Positions 10,136 through 19,823 of a DNA stretch of 64,000 bases are shown piece after piece. Positions within the stretch are counted from its first letter, which is position 1. Every line of letters begins with the position of its first letter. The notes below the pieces were generated by a model, which did no database searches, was not told where the DNA came from, and saw nothing but the letters and a program-made list of their open reading frames with translations. The DNA comes from Paracoccus sp. TOH (GTDB lineage Bacteria; Pseudomonadota; Alphaproteobacteria; Rhodobacterales; Rhodobacteraceae): assembly GCF_030388245.1 (NCBI RefSeq), contig NZ_CP098361.1, positions 1,115,001 to 1,179,000 on the forward strand, given 5' to 3'. Position numbers and translations under genes: made by a program.

Positions 10136-11368
10136 CTAGCGCGCGATCTCGCGCGGCCGCAGCATCAGCCACAGAAGCGCGCCGCCCGCCAGCACCAGGA
10201 AGGGCAGCATGGCCAGGTTCACTGCGCTCCAGCCGGCCTGCGGCGAGCCGCCCATGCAGTTCATCAGCCCGCCCGAGGACAGCGAGGCCAGGAACACGCC
10301 GGAAAACACCACGGCGTCGTTCAGGCCCTGCACCCGCTCGCGCTCCTCGGGGCGATAGGCGCGGGTCAGCATGGCGGTGGCACCGATATAGCCGAAGTTC
10401 CAGCCCAGCCCCAGCAGGATCATCGCCAGGTAGAAATGCGACAGCTCGACCCCGGACAGCGCCACCGCCCCGGCGCCGGCCAGGATCGCCAGGCCCAGCA
10501 TGACGATGCGGGTGGCGCCGAAACGGGCGATCAGATGGCCGGTGAAGAACGAGGGCGCGAACATCGCCAGCACATGGCCCGAGACGATGTTCGCCGCATC
10601 CGCCGTGGCGAAGCCGCAGCCCACCACCGCCAGCGGCGCCGAGGTCATCACCAGGTTCATCAGCGCATAGGAGACCATGCCGCAGATCATCGCCACGGTG
10701 ATCTGCGGCACCCGCAACAGCGCACCCAGCGGCCGGCCCTCGGCATGGCCCCCGGCCGGGGCGGGCGGGCGCGGGATGTCGAGAAAGGCGAAGATCGCCG
10801 GGCCGAGCAGGTTCAGCCCGATGATGGCCGCATAGGTGGCCAAAAAGGGGATGGCGGTCAGGTCGGCGGTCAGCCGCACCAGCAGCGGGCCGGTGAAGGC
10901 GGCGGCAAGCCCGCCGGCCAGAACCCAGGAAATGGCGCGCGACTGGAACTCGGGCGGGGCGCAATCGGTGGCGGCGAAGCGGAAGAAGCCCTGTGCCGCC
11001 ATATAGACCCCGGTGAACAGCGCGCTGGCGGTGAAAAGCCAGAAATTGCCCGCCGACAGCGCGTAGGCCGCGATCCCCGCCCCCAGCGCCGCCGAGCCGC
11101 AGGAGAGCAGGAACCCGGCCCGCCGCCCATGCCGGCGCATGAAGCCCGAAAGCGGCCGGGCTGACAGCGCCGAGCCCAGGATCATCATCGACAGGGGCAG
11201 GGTGGCGATGCAGGGATTGGGGCTGAGCATCTGGCCGGCCAGCCCGCCGACGATGAAGATCATCGACATTTGCGCCCCCAGGAGCGCCTGGGCCAGCAGC
11301 AGCACGATGACATTGCGCCGGGCGCGGCGCATGGCGTCGGGACCGGCAAGATCGGGTGCGGCGGTCAT
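10136..11368 (-). CDS. MFS transporter, substrate unknown
   Basis: Polytopic inner-membrane protein of 410 residues with about twelve hydrophobic segments in two halves, consistent with the major facilitator superfamily. The loop between segments 2 and 3 has the basic pattern ([12 protein letters not shown]) seen in MFS motif A, and an equivalent GHLIARFG occurs in the second half. Its start overlaps the end of eda by 4 bases (ATGA), so the two are probably co-translated. A sugar-acid substrate would fit the KDPG aldolase partner but is only inference. Confidence 0.8.
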   Translation of the reverse strand: MTAAPDLAGPDAMRRARRNVIVLLLAQALLGAQMSMIFIVGGLAGQMLSPNPCIATLPLSMMILGSALSARPLSGFMRRHGRRAGFLLSCGSAALGAGIAAYALSAGNFWLFTASALFTGVYMAAQGFFRFAATDCAPPEFQSRAISWVLAGGLAAAFTGPLLVRLTADLTAIPFLATYAAIIGLNLLGPAIFAFLDIPRPPAPAGGHAEGRPLGALLRVPQITVAMICGMVSYALMNLVMTSAPLAVVGCGFATADAANIVSGHVLAMFAPSFFTGHLIARFGATRIVMLGLAILAGAGAVALSGVELSHFYLAMILLGLGWNFGYIGATAMLTRAYRPEERERVQGLNDAVVFSGVFLASLSSGGLMNCMGGSPQAGWSAVNLAMLPFLVLAGGALLWLMLRPREIAR

Positions 11369-12003
11369 GTCAACGCGACGGCCTCACGGGCGCGGGTTTC
11401 GATGGCCTGCCAGTCGCCGGCGGCGACATCGGCATCGGGGGCGATCCAGCTGCCGCCGACGCAGACCACGTTCGGCAGCGCCAGGTAGTCGGGGGCGTTT
11501 CGCGGCGTCACGCCGCCGGTCGGGCAGAAGCCGACCTGCGGCAGCGGCCCGGCCAGGGATTTCAGCGATTTCGCCCCGCCCGCCGCCTCGGCCGGGAAGA
11601 ATTTCAGCATGGAATAGCCCAGCTCCATCGCCCGCATCACCTCGGAGGCGGTGACCGCGCCGGGCAAAAGCGGCAGGCCGATCTCCTCGCAGGCCCGGGC
11701 CAGCCGCTCGGTCAGGCCGGGCGAGACGGCGAAGCTGGCGCCGGCATCCTTGGCGCGTTTCGCGTCGTCGGGGGTCAGCACCGTGCCGGCGCCGACATGC
11801 CCGCCGGGAACCTTCGCCATCTGGCGGATGACGTCGAGCGCGGCGGGAGTGCGCAGCGTGACCTCCAGCACCGGCAGGCCGCCTGCGACCAGGGCGGCGG
11901 CCAGCCCCTCGGCGCGGCCGGCGTCGCCCACGACCAGAACGGGGATCACCGGGGCGAGTTCGCAAAGCGCGCGGGTGTTCCGGGACTGGGTTTCGGGGGT
12001 CAT
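11365..12003 (-). CDS. eda: 2-dehydro-3-deoxyphosphogluconate (KDPG) aldolase
   Basis: Class I aldolase of the Entner-Doudoroff pathway, splitting KDPG into pyruvate and glyceraldehyde-3-phosphate. I start at MTPETQSRN (212 residues, family-typical) rather than at an in-frame codon 20 residues upstream. Motifs include [23 protein letters not shown], the [11 protein letters not shown] segment carrying the Schiff-base lysine, and FCPTGGV. The edd partner is not adjacent; instead the gene overlaps an MFS transporter gene. About 180 bases separate it from the upstream ygiB-like gene. Confidence 0.95.
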   Translation of the reverse strand: MTPETQSRNTRALCELAPVIPVLVVGDAGRAEGLAAALVAGGLPVLEVTLRTPAALDVIRQMAKVPGGHVGAGTVLTPDDAKRAKDAGASFAVSPGLTERLARACEEIGLPLLPGAVTASEVMRAMELGYSMLKFFPAEAAGGAKSLKSLAGPLPQVGFCPTGGVTPRNAPDYLALPNVVCVGGSWIAPDADVAAGDWQAIETRAREAVALT

Positions 12004-12184
12004 GGCGGGCCTCGTTCTTGCGGAAACTGCCGGCAGGTTGCGCTTTTCCGCGCGGCTGCGCAAGGGTCGGTGTTAGCGTTAACTGCCGTCAAGGGGGCGG
12101 GCTTGCCGGGGCAGGGGCCGTCCGCCTCCCTGACGGCTGGCGCCGCCATTCACCCCGGCGGGGATTTCGGCAACGGAACGCCCC

Positions 12185-12835
12185 TCAGCCGCCGAAGCTG
12201 CTGCGCCCGCCCGAGCGGGCGGTGGAGGAAGCGCCGAAGCCGCCGCGCTGGCTGACCTGGGCGGCGCTCATCGGCGGCTTGCCGATGGTCGAGGGCGCGC
12301 GCTGGAAGGTCGTGGCCGACACCTTGCCGGCGCCGCGGTTGCTGGCGAAGCTCTGGTCGCCCTTGGGGGTGGAATAGCGGCCGTCGGCGGTGTTCACCAT
12401 CGGCTGCGAGAAGATGCCGCCGCCGCGCGACAGCATCGAGCCCATCATGTAGCCGACCAGCAGCGGCATGAAGGAAAAGCCGCCGCCGGAATTCTGCGCC
12501 TCTTGCGTCGTCTGCGTGGGATCGCCGCCGCAATTGCCGGCGCCGTGTTCCTGCTCGCACAGTTCCTTGGATTCATAGCGCGGGGCGGTTTCCATGAATT
12601 CCTGCTGGGCGGCGGCGAAGTTCTTGCGGCAATCCTCCTCGGTGAACCACAGGGTTTCCTGCTTGCTGGCGGCGATGCAGCTTTCCAGGTCGGGAAAGCT
12701 CTGCGCGTCCATGCGGTCGTCCTCGCAGGCGGCCAGCGCCAGGGTGGCGGTTCCGGCCAGCACCAGGGCGACATGGCGGCCGCGCTTGCGGGTGGGGCGC
12801 TTGCCGGGATCGGAATTGGAGAATGCTTCGGTCAT
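12185..12835 (-). CDS. DUF1190 (YgiB-like) protein
   Basis: 216 residues with a basic N-terminus (KRPTRKRGRHVAL) and a hydrophobic segment ending in LALAACEDD, which resembles a signal peptide with a lipoprotein-type cysteine. The middle has paired cysteines and the acidic-aromatic pattern ESCIAAS...TEEDCRKNF seen in the DUF1190/UPF0441 family; the C-terminal half is glycine/serine rich. It lies 3 bases after the ygiC-like gene in the same direction, the pairing known in Escherichia coli as ygiB-ygiC. Molecular function is not established; a cell-envelope role is likely. Confidence 0.8.
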   Translation of the reverse strand: MTEAFSNSDPGKRPTRKRGRHVALVLAGTATLALAACEDDRMDAQSFPDLESCIAASKQETLWFTEEDCRKNFAAAQQEFMETAPRYESKELCEQEHGAGNCGGDPTQTTQEAQNSGGGFSFMPLLVGYMMGSMLSRGGGIFSQPMVNTADGRYSTPKGDQSFASNRGAGKVSATTFQRAPSTIGKPPMSAAQVSQRGGFGASSTARSGGRSSFGG

Positions 12836-12838
12836 GGA

Positions 12839-14062
12839 TCAGCCCTCGATGAAATGCGGCTTGAAGCGGGACAGGTTGTGGGTGATGCGCGAACGGTCCT
12901 CGCGCAGGCCGAGGCCGCAGCAGGCCTCGCCGACGATCCAGGCGCCGAGCACCGGATGGAAGCCGCCCAAATCCGGCAGCGGCGCCAGGGCCTGCACGAT
13001 CATCGGGTGGTGCGAATAACTGTCGTCCTGGGTGCGCGCCACTTCGCGCCCCTGTTCGTTGATCACCACCCCCGCACCCTCGCGCGAGAAGATCGGCTTG
13101 GTCACATGGCCGCGCGCCAGCGTCTCGCGCGCCGCCTCGAAGGCCGCGGCCACGGCGGCGGCGGGGCTGCCGCCGGCCAGCGCCTCCTGCACGTCATCGA
13201 GGAAGAAGGCGGGCAGCAGGTTCGGGTGGCCGGGGAACATCTGCCAGAGCAGCGGCAGGATGCCCTTGTTCGACAGAACCGCCTTCCAAGGCGGCTCGAT
13301 GAAGCGGGTGCCGGAGCTTTGCAGATGCGCGGCGAACTCGTCGCGCAGCATGTCCTCCCAGGGGTAGAGCTTGAAAAGCGTGCCGATGACGCGGGACTGC
13401 TCGTCGGCGAACTGGCCCTCCTCGGTCAGGCCGATCTGGCCGAGCGCGGTGAAATGCGCGCCCAGACCCGCCTCGCGCGCCGCCCAGGCCAGGGTCTCGA
13501 CGGTGGCGTAATCCTCGGGATTGTCGGGATCGGCGGCGAAATGCACGTCCTCGCCATCGGCGCAGATCTGCGTCCAGCGCGCCACGATCGCCTCGTGAAT
13601 GCTGTTGAACTGGTCGCAATCCCCGTCGAGGACCCCCGCCGCCCGTTGCTGCTCGAACCAGAGCCACTGGAAGCTGGCGGATTCGTAAAGCGAGGTCGGG
13701 GTGTCGGCATTGTATTCCAGCAGCTTCGCCGGACCGCTGCCGTCATAGGCCAGGTCCATGCGGCCATAAAGCTCGGGTTCGCCCCGCGTCCAGCTGGAGG
13801 CCACCAGATCCCAATGGCGCTGGGGAATGCCCAGCCGCGCCAGCCAGGTCTCGTCGGCGATGGCGCGGGCCACCGCTTCGCGGCACAGGGCATGCAATTC
13901 GGTCGCGGGCGCTTCGATGTCTTCCTCGATCTCGCGCAGGGTGAAGCGATAGGCGCTGGTCTCGTCCCAATAGGGCTCGCCGCCCATGTCGGCGAAGGTG
14001 AAGCCGAGCTTCTCGGCCTCGTCGCGCCAGCCGGGGCGTTCGGGAAGGGTGCGTTTTTCCAT
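12839..14062 (-). CDS. Glutathionylspermidine synthase-family ATP-grasp protein (YgiC-like)
   Basis: 407-residue ATP-grasp ligase resembling the synthetase half of glutathionylspermidine synthase, without the amidase half, as in YgiC. I start at MEKRTLPERPGW, which has AAGGAGAG just upstream; a longer form would add 25 arginine/proline-rich residues. Motifs: GRMDLAYDG, LLEYNADTPTSLYES, FIEPPWKAVLSNKG, KPIFSREGAGV. Whether the family truly makes a peptide-polyamine bond is unknown. It pairs with the DUF1190 gene 3 bases downstream. Confidence 0.85.
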   Translation of the reverse strand: MEKRTLPERPGWRDEAEKLGFTFADMGGEPYWDETSAYRFTLREIEEDIEAPATELHALCREAVARAIADETWLARLGIPQRHWDLVASSWTRGEPELYGRMDLAYDGSGPAKLLEYNADTPTSLYESASFQWLWFEQQRAAGVLDGDCDQFNSIHEAIVARWTQICADGEDVHFAADPDNPEDYATVETLAWAAREAGLGAHFTALGQIGLTEEGQFADEQSRVIGTLFKLYPWEDMLRDEFAAHLQSSGTRFIEPPWKAVLSNKGILPLLWQMFPGHPNLLPAFFLDDVQEALAGGSPAAAVAAAFEAARETLARGHVTKPIFSREGAGVVINEQGREVARTQDDSYSHHPMIVQALAPLPDLGGFHPVLGAWIVGEACCGLGLREDRSRITHNLSRFKPHFIEG

Positions 14063-14163
14063 GATCTCTCCTTGCCTCCCGAGATAGGGCGGCAGGCCGG
14101 CCCCGCGCAACCCCGCGGGGCGCGGCGGGCGCCGCATTTTCGCGCGGTCGCCCGGAACGCCGC

Positions 14164-14871
14164 TCAGACCGCGACGCCGAAGAGCTTGCCGATCCCCGCC
14201 GTCACGGCCAGCGCGAAGATACCGCCCAGCACCACGCGCAGCACCGCCCGGCCAAGCGGCGCGCGGCCGGCCCAGGCCCCCAGCGCCCCCAGCAGCGCCA
14301 GGGCCAGCACCACCGCCGCCAGCACCGTCGTGATGACCGCGCCGCCCGGCGCGAAGACCGCCGCCAGCAGCGGCACCGCCGCCGCCAGGCTGAAGGTCGC
14401 AGCCGAGGCCAGCGCCGCCTGCAGCGGATTGGCGGCCAAGACCTCGCTGAGCCCCAGCTCGTCGCGCAGATGCGCGGCCAGCGCGTCCTGCTCGGTCACC
14501 TCGCGCGCCGCCTGCAGCGCCGTGCCGGGCGTCATGCCGCGCGATTCATAGATCGCCGCCAGCTCGTGCAATTCGTCCTCGGGCATCTCCTTCAGCGCCG
14601 CGCTTTCGCGGGCGATGTCGGCGCGCTCGGTATCCGATTGCGAACTGACCGAGACATATTCGCCCATGGCCATCGACAGCGCCCCGGCGACCAGGCCGGC
14701 CAGCCCGGCGATCAGCACCGCCTCGCGTCCCGGGGCGGCGGCGGCGACGCCGGTGATCAGCGCCCCCACCGAGATGATGCCGTCATTCGCCCCCAGCACG
14801 GATGCGCGCAGCCAGCCCATGCGGTTGATATAATGCGGGTCGTCGGGATGGGCGCTCGGCTTCGGGGTCAT
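14164..14871 (-). CDS. VIT1/CCC1-family transporter
   Basis: Polytopic membrane protein of 235 residues of the VIT (vacuolar iron transporter) family, which moves Fe2+ or Mn2+ in characterised members. I start at MTPKPSAHPDDP with GAGGAAAC upstream; a longer in-frame start lacks family similarity. Typical first helix segment RASVLGANDGIISVGALITGV and GLVAGALSMAMGEYVSVSSQSD are present, followed by an acidic cytoplasmic segment (EMPEDELHELAAIYESRGM) and three C-terminal helices. Divergent from the SDR gene. A manganese importer operon lies 1 kb away, so a Mn or Fe role is plausible. Confidence 0.88.
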   Translation of the reverse strand: MTPKPSAHPDDPHYINRMGWLRASVLGANDGIISVGALITGVAAAAPGREAVLIAGLAGLVAGALSMAMGEYVSVSSQSDTERADIARESAALKEMPEDELHELAAIYESRGMTPGTALQAAREVTEQDALAAHLRDELGLSEVLAANPLQAALASAATFSLAAAVPLLAAVFAPGGAVITTVLAAVVLALALLGALGAWAGRAPLGRAVLRVVLGGIFALAVTAGIGKLFGVAV

Positions 14872-15082
14872 CGTTTCCTCGTCTGGTTTTTGCCGCCAGC
14901 TTAACCGCAGGGGCGGTATTTGCCAGCCTTGCGTCCCGCGCCCGGCGCGGTCAGGCTGCGGACAGGCGAATCCCGCCGAAACGAGGGCGACGATGCGGCA
15001 GAACCCGGCCGGCCGCGGCCGCGGGAGGGTTGCAATCCGGCGCCAGACGTCATCACGCATGGTTTTGCACAAGGGGGATTTC

Positions 15083-15832
15083 ATGCGGCTTCAGGGCAAG
15101 ACGGCTTTGGTCACCGGCGCCGGCTCGGGCTTCGGGCGCGGCATCGCCGAAACCTTCGCGCGCGAGGGCGCCAAGGTCGCGCTGCTGGACATCGACCTGG
15201 CGGCGGCCGAGGCCGCCGCGCAAGACATCGGCGCCCCGGCCATCGCCATCGCCGGCGACGTCAGCCAGGCCGAGCAGGTCGCCGCCGCCGTCGCCCGGAC
15301 GCGCGCGGGCTTCGGCGGGCTCGACATCGTGGTGAACAATGCCGGCTGGACCACGCCGAACGGGCCGCTTCTGGCCACCGACGAGGCGGCCTTCCGCAGG
15401 ATCTACGAGGTCAATGTGCTGTCGATCTTTCACATGACCCATGCCGTGGTGCCCTATTGGCGCGAGCGCGGCCAAGGCGTGATGATCAATGTCGGCTCGA
15501 CCGCGGGCATCCGGCCCCGGCCGGGCCTGACCTGGTACAATTCCTCGAAAGGGGCGGTGAATACCATGACCCGCAGCCTGGCGGCCGAGCTGGCCCCGGA
15601 CGGGATCCGGGTGAACGGCATCGCCCCGGTGATGGGCGAGACCGGGATGCTCGGGCAGTTCATGGGCTGCGAGGACACGCGCGAGAACCGGGCCCGCTTC
15701 ATCGCCACCATCCCGCTGGGGCGGCTGTCGACGCCGCGCGACATCGCCAACGCGGCGCTCTACCTCGCCTCGGACGAGGCCGATTTCATCACCGGCGTCA
15801 TCCTCGAGGTCGATGGCGGGCGGACGATCTAG
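15083..15832 (+). CDS. Short-chain dehydrogenase/reductase (SDR)
   Basis: 249-residue classical SDR. The cofactor motif TGAGSGFG is at residues 11-18, NNAG near 86, and the catalytic triad is Ser139, Tyr152 and Lys156 (YNSSK). Asp36 after the second strand suggests NAD(H) preference. The start is preceded by AAGGGGG. The C-terminal part has the usual ITGVILEVDGG. Substrate is not evident and neighbours do not help. Its stop codon overlaps that of the convergent sitD-type gene within a shared CTAG (15829-15832). Confidence 0.88.
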   Translation: MRLQGKTALVTGAGSGFGRGIAETFAREGAKVALLDIDLAAAEAAAQDIGAPAIAIAGDVSQAEQVAAAVARTRAGFGGLDIVVNNAGWTTPNGPLLATDEAAFRRIYEVNVLSIFHMTHAVVPYWRERGQGVMINVGSTAGIRPRPGLTWYNSSKGAVNTMTRSLAAELAPDGIRVNGIAPVMGETGMLGQFMGCEDTRENRARFIATIPLGRLSTPRDIANAALYLASDEADFITGVILEVDGGRTI

Positions 15833-16674
15833 CCCGCGCTTTGGTCAACCGCGCCCTGCGCCCGCCGCGTGGCGATGTTGCGCCACAGGAAGGCCAGCAC
15901 GAACAGCGCCGTCAGCACCAGCACGATGGTCGGCGCCGGGGCGCTGTTCAGCCAGAAGCTGGCCCAGACCCCGCTGACCGAGGCGAAGGCCGCGACGCCG
16001 ACCGCGGCGGCCAGCATGGCGGGCAGCCGCCGCGTCATCAGGAAGGCCACGGCCCCCGGCGCGATCAGCAGCGCCACCGCCAGGATGATGCCGACCGCGC
16101 TGAGCATGGCGACCACCGTGGCCGAGATCATCGCCAGAAGCCCGTAATTCAGCACCTGCAACGCCAGCCCCGAGACCCGCGCCTGCACCGGGTCGAAGGC
16201 CAAAAGCGCGAAGTCGCGCCATTTCAGCAGCAGCGCCAGCCCGACCAGCGCCGAGATGCTGCCCGCGAGGCGCAGATCCTCGGGCCCGACGCCCAGCATG
16301 TTGCCGAACAGGATGTGATCCAGGTGCAGATCGGTCTGGATCGCGGTGTAAAGCACCACCCCCAGCCCGAACATGCCCGACATGACCACGCCCAGCACCG
16401 TGTCGGCCTTGACCCGGCTGTTGCCCTGCAGCCAGCCCGACAGCATGGCACAGCCCAGCCCGGCCACGAAGGCGCCGAGGATCAGCGGCAGGCCGGCGAT
16501 ATGGGCCAGAACCACGCCGGGCAGCACCGCATGGCTGACCGCGTCGCCCATCAGCGACCAGCCCTTGAGCACTAGGAAACAGGACAGCAGCCCGGCGGGC
16601 AGGGCGACCATCAGCCCGATCAGCGCCGCATCGCGCATGAAGGGAAAGGAAAACGGCAGCAGCAGCCAGTCCAT
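15829..16674 (-). CDS. sitD: Metal ABC transporter permease (SitD/MntD-type)
   Basis: Second integral-membrane subunit of the Mn-type ABC importer, 281 residues with about eight hydrophobic segments and the ABC-3 family pattern LKGWSLMGDAVSHAVLPGV near the N-terminus. It starts one base into the stop of the preceding permease gene (TGATG); a GTG three bases earlier is a possible alternative. Last gene of the sitABCD operon. The two permeases are related to each other, so the importer probably uses a heterodimeric channel. Confidence 0.9.
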   Translation of the reverse strand: MDWLLLPFSFPFMRDAALIGLMVALPAGLLSCFLVLKGWSLMGDAVSHAVLPGVVLAHIAGLPLILGAFVAGLGCAMLSGWLQGNSRVKADTVLGVVMSGMFGLGVVLYTAIQTDLHLDHILFGNMLGVGPEDLRLAGSISALVGLALLLKWRDFALLAFDPVQARVSGLALQVLNYGLLAMISATVVAMLSAVGIILAVALLIAPGAVAFLMTRRLPAMLAAAVGVAAFASVSGVWASFWLNSAPAPTIVLVLTALFVLAFLWRNIATRRAQGAVDQSAG

Positions 16675-17534
16675 CACGCGGCCTCCTCCAGCGCCGCGCG
16701 GGCCCGGCGGCGGGCGGCGAGCAGGCCGTGTTTCGGCGCCAGCAGGAAGACGGCCAGGAAGATCAGCGTCTGCAGGCAGACGATCACCCCGCCAGTCGCG
16801 CCGTCCAGAAAGAACGAGACATAGGCCCCCAGCGCCGAGGTGGCCGAGCCGATCGCCACCGAGATCAGGATCAGCCGCGGAAAACGGTCGGTCAGCAGAT
16901 AGGCGGTCGCGCCGGGCGTCACCACCAGCGCCACCACCAGGAAGGCGCCGACGGTCTGCATCGCCGCGACCGTGCAGGCCGAAAGCAGGGTGAAGAACAG
17001 CACCTTCAGCGCCTGCGGATTCAGTCCGACGGTGCGGGCATGGCTTTCGTCGAAGAACACCACCATCAGGTCGCGCCATTTCGCCGCCAGGATCAGCAGC
17101 GAGAGGCCGCCGATCAGCGCCAGTTGCAGCGTATCGCCGGGGGTGATCGCCAGGATGTTGCCCATGGTGATGGTCTGCACGCTGACCGCCATCGGATTGA
17201 GCGAGACCATGAACAGCCCCAGGCCGAAGAAGCCGGTGAAGATCAGGCCGATGATCGCGTCCTCGCGCAGCCCGCTGCGCTTGTTCAGGAACAGCATGGT
17301 CAGCGCCGCAAGCCCGCCCGACAGGAACGCCCCCAGCGCGAAGGGCAGGCCCAGCATGTAGGCCCCGGCGACGCCCGGCACGATGGAATGCGAAAGCGCG
17401 TCGCCGATCAGCGACCAGCCCTTGAGCATCAGATAGGCCGAAAGGAAGGCGCACACCCCGCCGACCAGGCCCGAGACCCAGATCGCGTCGGTCATGTAGC
17501 CGTATTCGAAGGGCACCAGCAGGGTGCTGATCAT
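16674..17534 (-). CDS. sitC: Metal ABC transporter permease (SitC/MntC-type)
   Basis: First permease subunit, 286 residues with about eight membrane segments and the ABC-3 signature [19 protein letters not shown]. The basic C-terminal tail ([14 protein letters not shown]) is cytoplasmic. It overlaps the ATPase gene by 4 bases at its start and the second permease gene by one base at its end, consistent with coupled translation and fixed subunit ratio. Confidence 0.92.
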   Translation of the reverse strand: MISTLLVPFEYGYMTDAIWVSGLVGGVCAFLSAYLMLKGWSLIGDALSHSIVPGVAGAYMLGLPFALGAFLSGGLAALTMLFLNKRSGLREDAIIGLIFTGFFGLGLFMVSLNPMAVSVQTITMGNILAITPGDTLQLALIGGLSLLILAAKWRDLMVVFFDESHARTVGLNPQALKVLFFTLLSACTVAAMQTVGAFLVVALVVTPGATAYLLTDRFPRLILISVAIGSATSALGAYVSFFLDGATGGVIVCLQTLIFLAVFLLAPKHGLLAARRRARAALEEAA

Positions 17535-18397
17535 TTCGATTCCGCCTCCTCGCGGGCGCTGCGCTGCCGGTCGTCGTAAAAGACCAGCGGCCGCTCGTCG
17601 TCCGACAGCACGGTCAGCGCGCGCGGGTCGTCGTCGTCATGCAGGCGCCGCCCGCCCAGCACGAAATGCCGCAGCACGCCGCCGAAGGCGAGGCGCAGGT
17701 TGTCGGGGGTGAAGATTTCGGCCGTGGGGCCATGGGCCAGCACGGTGTTCTTCACCAGCACCACCCGGTCGCAATATTCCGGGACCGAGCCGAGGTCGTG
17801 GGTCGAGACCAGCATGACTCGCCCCTCCTCCCGCATCTGCTGCAACAGCGCGATGATGGCGGATTCGGTCTTGACGTCCACGCCGGTGAAGGGCTCGTCC
17901 AGCAGGATGACCCGGGCGCCCTGCGCCAGCGCCCGGGCCAGGAAGACGCGCTTCTTCTGGCCGCCCGACAGCTCGCCGATCTGGCGGTGGCGGAAGTCCT
18001 GCATGTTCACCCGCGCCAGCGCCTCGTCCACGGCGCGGCGATCCTCGGGCCGGGCGCGGCGCAGAAAGCCCATATGGCCGTAGCGGCCCATCATCACCAC
18101 GTCCTCGACCAGCACCGGGAAGGTCCAGTCCACCTCCTCGGCCTGCGGCACATAGGCGATCAGGTTCTGGCGCAGCGCCTGCGGCACGGTCAGGCCCAGC
18201 ACCCGCACCTTGCCGGCGGCGGCAGGCACGAAGCCCATCAGCGCCTTGAACAGCGTGGACTTCCCCGAGCCGTTCACCCCCACCAGCGCCGTGACCGAGG
18301 CTTGCGGCACGGAAAAGCTGGCATCGCGCAGCGCGGTGAAGCCGTTGCGATAGGCCACCGTCAGGTTGGATACCTCGATGCCGGGGGCATCATCCAT
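17531..18397 (-). CDS. sitB: Metal ABC transporter ATP-binding protein (SitB/MntB-type)
   Basis: ATPase of the importer, 288 residues. Walker [11 protein letters not shown]-loop VPQAEEVDW, signature LSGGQKKR, Walker [14 protein letters not shown] and switch His in STHDL are all present, so the domain looks catalytically intact. The C-terminal 50 residues are a charged extension typical of this subfamily. It overlaps both the solute-binding-protein gene (8 bases) and the downstream permease gene (4 bases). Confidence 0.95.
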   Translation of the reverse strand: MDDAPGIEVSNLTVAYRNGFTALRDASFSVPQASVTALVGVNGSGKSTLFKALMGFVPAAAGKVRVLGLTVPQALRQNLIAYVPQAEEVDWTFPVLVEDVVMMGRYGHMGFLRRARPEDRRAVDEALARVNMQDFRHRQIGELSGGQKKRVFLARALAQGARVILLDEPFTGVDVKTESAIIALLQQMREEGRVMLVSTHDLGSVPEYCDRVVLVKNTVLAHGPTAEIFTPDNLRLAFGGVLRHFVLGGRRLHDDDDPRALTVLSDDERPLVFYDDRQRSAREEAESK

Positions 18398-19295
18398 GGG
18401 ACAGCCCCTTCACGATGGTCTCGGACGTCACGCGCAGCAGGTCCAGATAGGTCGGCACCGGCCCGTCCGGCTCGGACAGGCTGTCGACGTAAAGCACGCC
18501 GCCATAGCGCGCCCCGGTCTCGGCGGCGATCTGCCGGGCCGGGCGGTCCGAGACGGTGCTTTCCGAGAACACCACCGGGATCTTGTGCTGCTTGATCGCA
18601 TCGACGACGCGGCGCACCTGCTGCGGCGTGCCCTGGGCATCGGCGTTGATCGGCCACAGGAACAGCTCGTTCAGATGGAAATCCCGCGCGAGGTAAGAGA
18701 AGGCCCCTTCCGATGTCACCAGCCAGCGCCGTTCCTCGGGCAGGGCGCGGGCGGCGTCGCGCAGCGGGCCGACGGTGCGGGCGATCTCGCCCTTGTAGCG
18801 GCCGGCATTGGCGCGATAGGTGCCGGTGCCCTGCGGATCGGCCTTGGACAGCGCGGCGGCGATGTTGTCCACATAGACCAGTGCCGTATCCAGCGCCATC
18901 CAGGCATGCGGGTTGGGTTTGCCGTCGTAATGTCCGCCCGAGATCGGCATCGGCGCGATCCCCTCGGTCAGCGTGGCCGAGGGCAGCGCGCCCAGATTGT
19001 GTAGGAACTGCTCGAACCACAGTTCCAGGTTCAGCCCGTTGCGCAGGATCAGGCGCGCGTCGCGGGCGCCGATCAGGTCGCTGGGCGTCGGTTCGTAATT
19101 GTGGATCTCGGCCCCCGGCTTGGTGATCGAAACCACCTCGGCCCGGTCGCCGGCCACGTTGCGGGCCATGTCGGCAAGGATGGTGAAGGTGGTCGCCACC
19201 TTGAGCCGGCCGGCCTGCGCCCGCGCCGGGCCGGAGGCCAGGGCGGGGGCGGCAAGCCCGGCAAGGGCCGTGGTCAGGAAAGTTCTGCGCTTCAT
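18390..19295 (-). CDS. sitA: Metal ABC transporter substrate-binding protein (SitA/MntA-type)
   Basis: Periplasmic cluster A-I binding protein, 301 residues from [13 protein letters not shown]; longer in-frame starts run into the mur gene on the other strand. The N-terminus has a twin-arginine-like RRTFL before the hydrophobic core and an AxA cleavage site near residue 27. Likely metal ligands are His65 (EIHNYEP), His130 (NPHAWM), a Glu in SESTVS and an Asp in YVDSLS. A His-rich loop, common in zinc-specific ZnuA, is absent, favouring manganese. First gene of the operon, preceded by a strong promoter with an operator candidate. Confidence 0.92.
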   Translation of the reverse strand: MKRRTFLTTALAGLAAPALASGPARAQAGRLKVATTFTILADMARNVAGDRAEVVSITKPGAEIHNYEPTPSDLIGARDARLILRNGLNLELWFEQFLHNLGALPSATLTEGIAPMPISGGHYDGKPNPHAWMALDTALVYVDNIAAALSKADPQGTGTYRANAGRYKGEIARTVGPLRDAARALPEERRWLVTSEGAFSYLARDFHLNELFLWPINADAQGTPQQVRRVVDAIKQHKIPVVFSESTVSDRPARQIAAETGARYGGVLYVDSLSEPDGPVPTYLDLLRVTSETIVKGLSHG

Positions 19296-19332
19296 GATCC
19301 GATTCTTGTGCTCTGGACCTCGTCCTGTCGCC

Positions 19333-19361
19333 GTTATCTGCGAACCATTCTCAACTGTCAA
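19333..19361 (-). promoter_or_regulatory. sitABCD promoter with embedded Fur/Mur-type operator
   Basis: On the minus strand a perfect -35 TTGACA (19356-19361), a 17-base spacer and -10 GATAAC (19333-19338). The spacer is filled by a Fur-like imperfect palindrome, TTGAGAATGGTTCGCA (19339-19354), so a bound repressor would block RNA polymerase. The expected start point is near 19326, about 30 bases before sitA. A Mur/Fur-type regulator gene is divergent next door. Confidence 0.72.
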
Positions 19362-19366
19362 GCCAG

Positions 19367-19383
19367 TTGCAATTTCTTCGCAT
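19367..19383 (+). promoter_or_regulatory. Possible second Mur box before mur
   Basis: TTGCAATTTCTTCGCAT is a partial inverted repeat (TGC...GCA) 18 bases before the mur start. Position fits autoregulation, but symmetry is poor and I see no clear promoter on this strand. Confidence 0.3.
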
Positions 19384-19400
19384 CTGAGCCAGAAAACCGC

Positions 19401-19823
19401 ATGGAGATCGAGACCCGCGCCCAATCCTTCGAGGAGGCGCTGCGCCGTGTCGGCGTGCGCATCACCCGCCAGCGCGCCGCGCTGCTGCGGGTGCTGGCGG
19501 CGGCCGAGGACCATCCCGATGCGACGCAGCTGCACCAGCGGGCGACGGCGGCGGGGGCAGGGGTGTCGCTGGCGACGGTCTATCGCACGCTTTCCGCGCT
19601 CGAGGCGCAGGGCGTGATCCAGAAGCTGGAATTCGAGGGCGAGCCGGCCCGGTTCGAGCCCGCCGACGGCACCCATCACGACCACATGATCGACGTCGAG
19701 ACCGGCGAGGTGATGGAATTCGTCAACGAGCGCATCGAGCGGCTGCAGGCCGAGATCGCCGCCGAGATGGGCTACGAGATCGTCCGCCACCGGCTGGAGC
19801 TTTACGTCCGGCGCCGCCGATGA
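19401..19823 (+). CDS. mur: Fur-family transcriptional regulator, probably Mur (manganese uptake regulator)
   Basis: 140-residue Fur-family repressor. The N-terminal winged helix contains RITRQRAALLRVL and the recognition region VSLATVYRTLSAL; the metal and dimerisation part has THHDHMIDVETGEVMEF (HHDH at 92-95). The CxxC zinc pair of gamma-proteobacterial Fur is missing, which is typical of alphaproteobacterial Fur/Mur. Its position divergent from sitABCD, with a Fur-like box in the sit promoter, supports a Mn-responsive role. I start at MEIETRAQ; upstream in-frame residues overlap sitA. Zur or Fur remain possible. Confidence 0.85.
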   Translation: MEIETRAQSFEEALRRVGVRITRQRAALLRVLAAAEDHPDATQLHQRATAAGAGVSLATVYRTLSALEAQGVIQKLEFEGEPARFEPADGTHHDHMIDVETGEVMEFVNERIERLQAEIAAEMGYEIVRHRLELYVRRRR

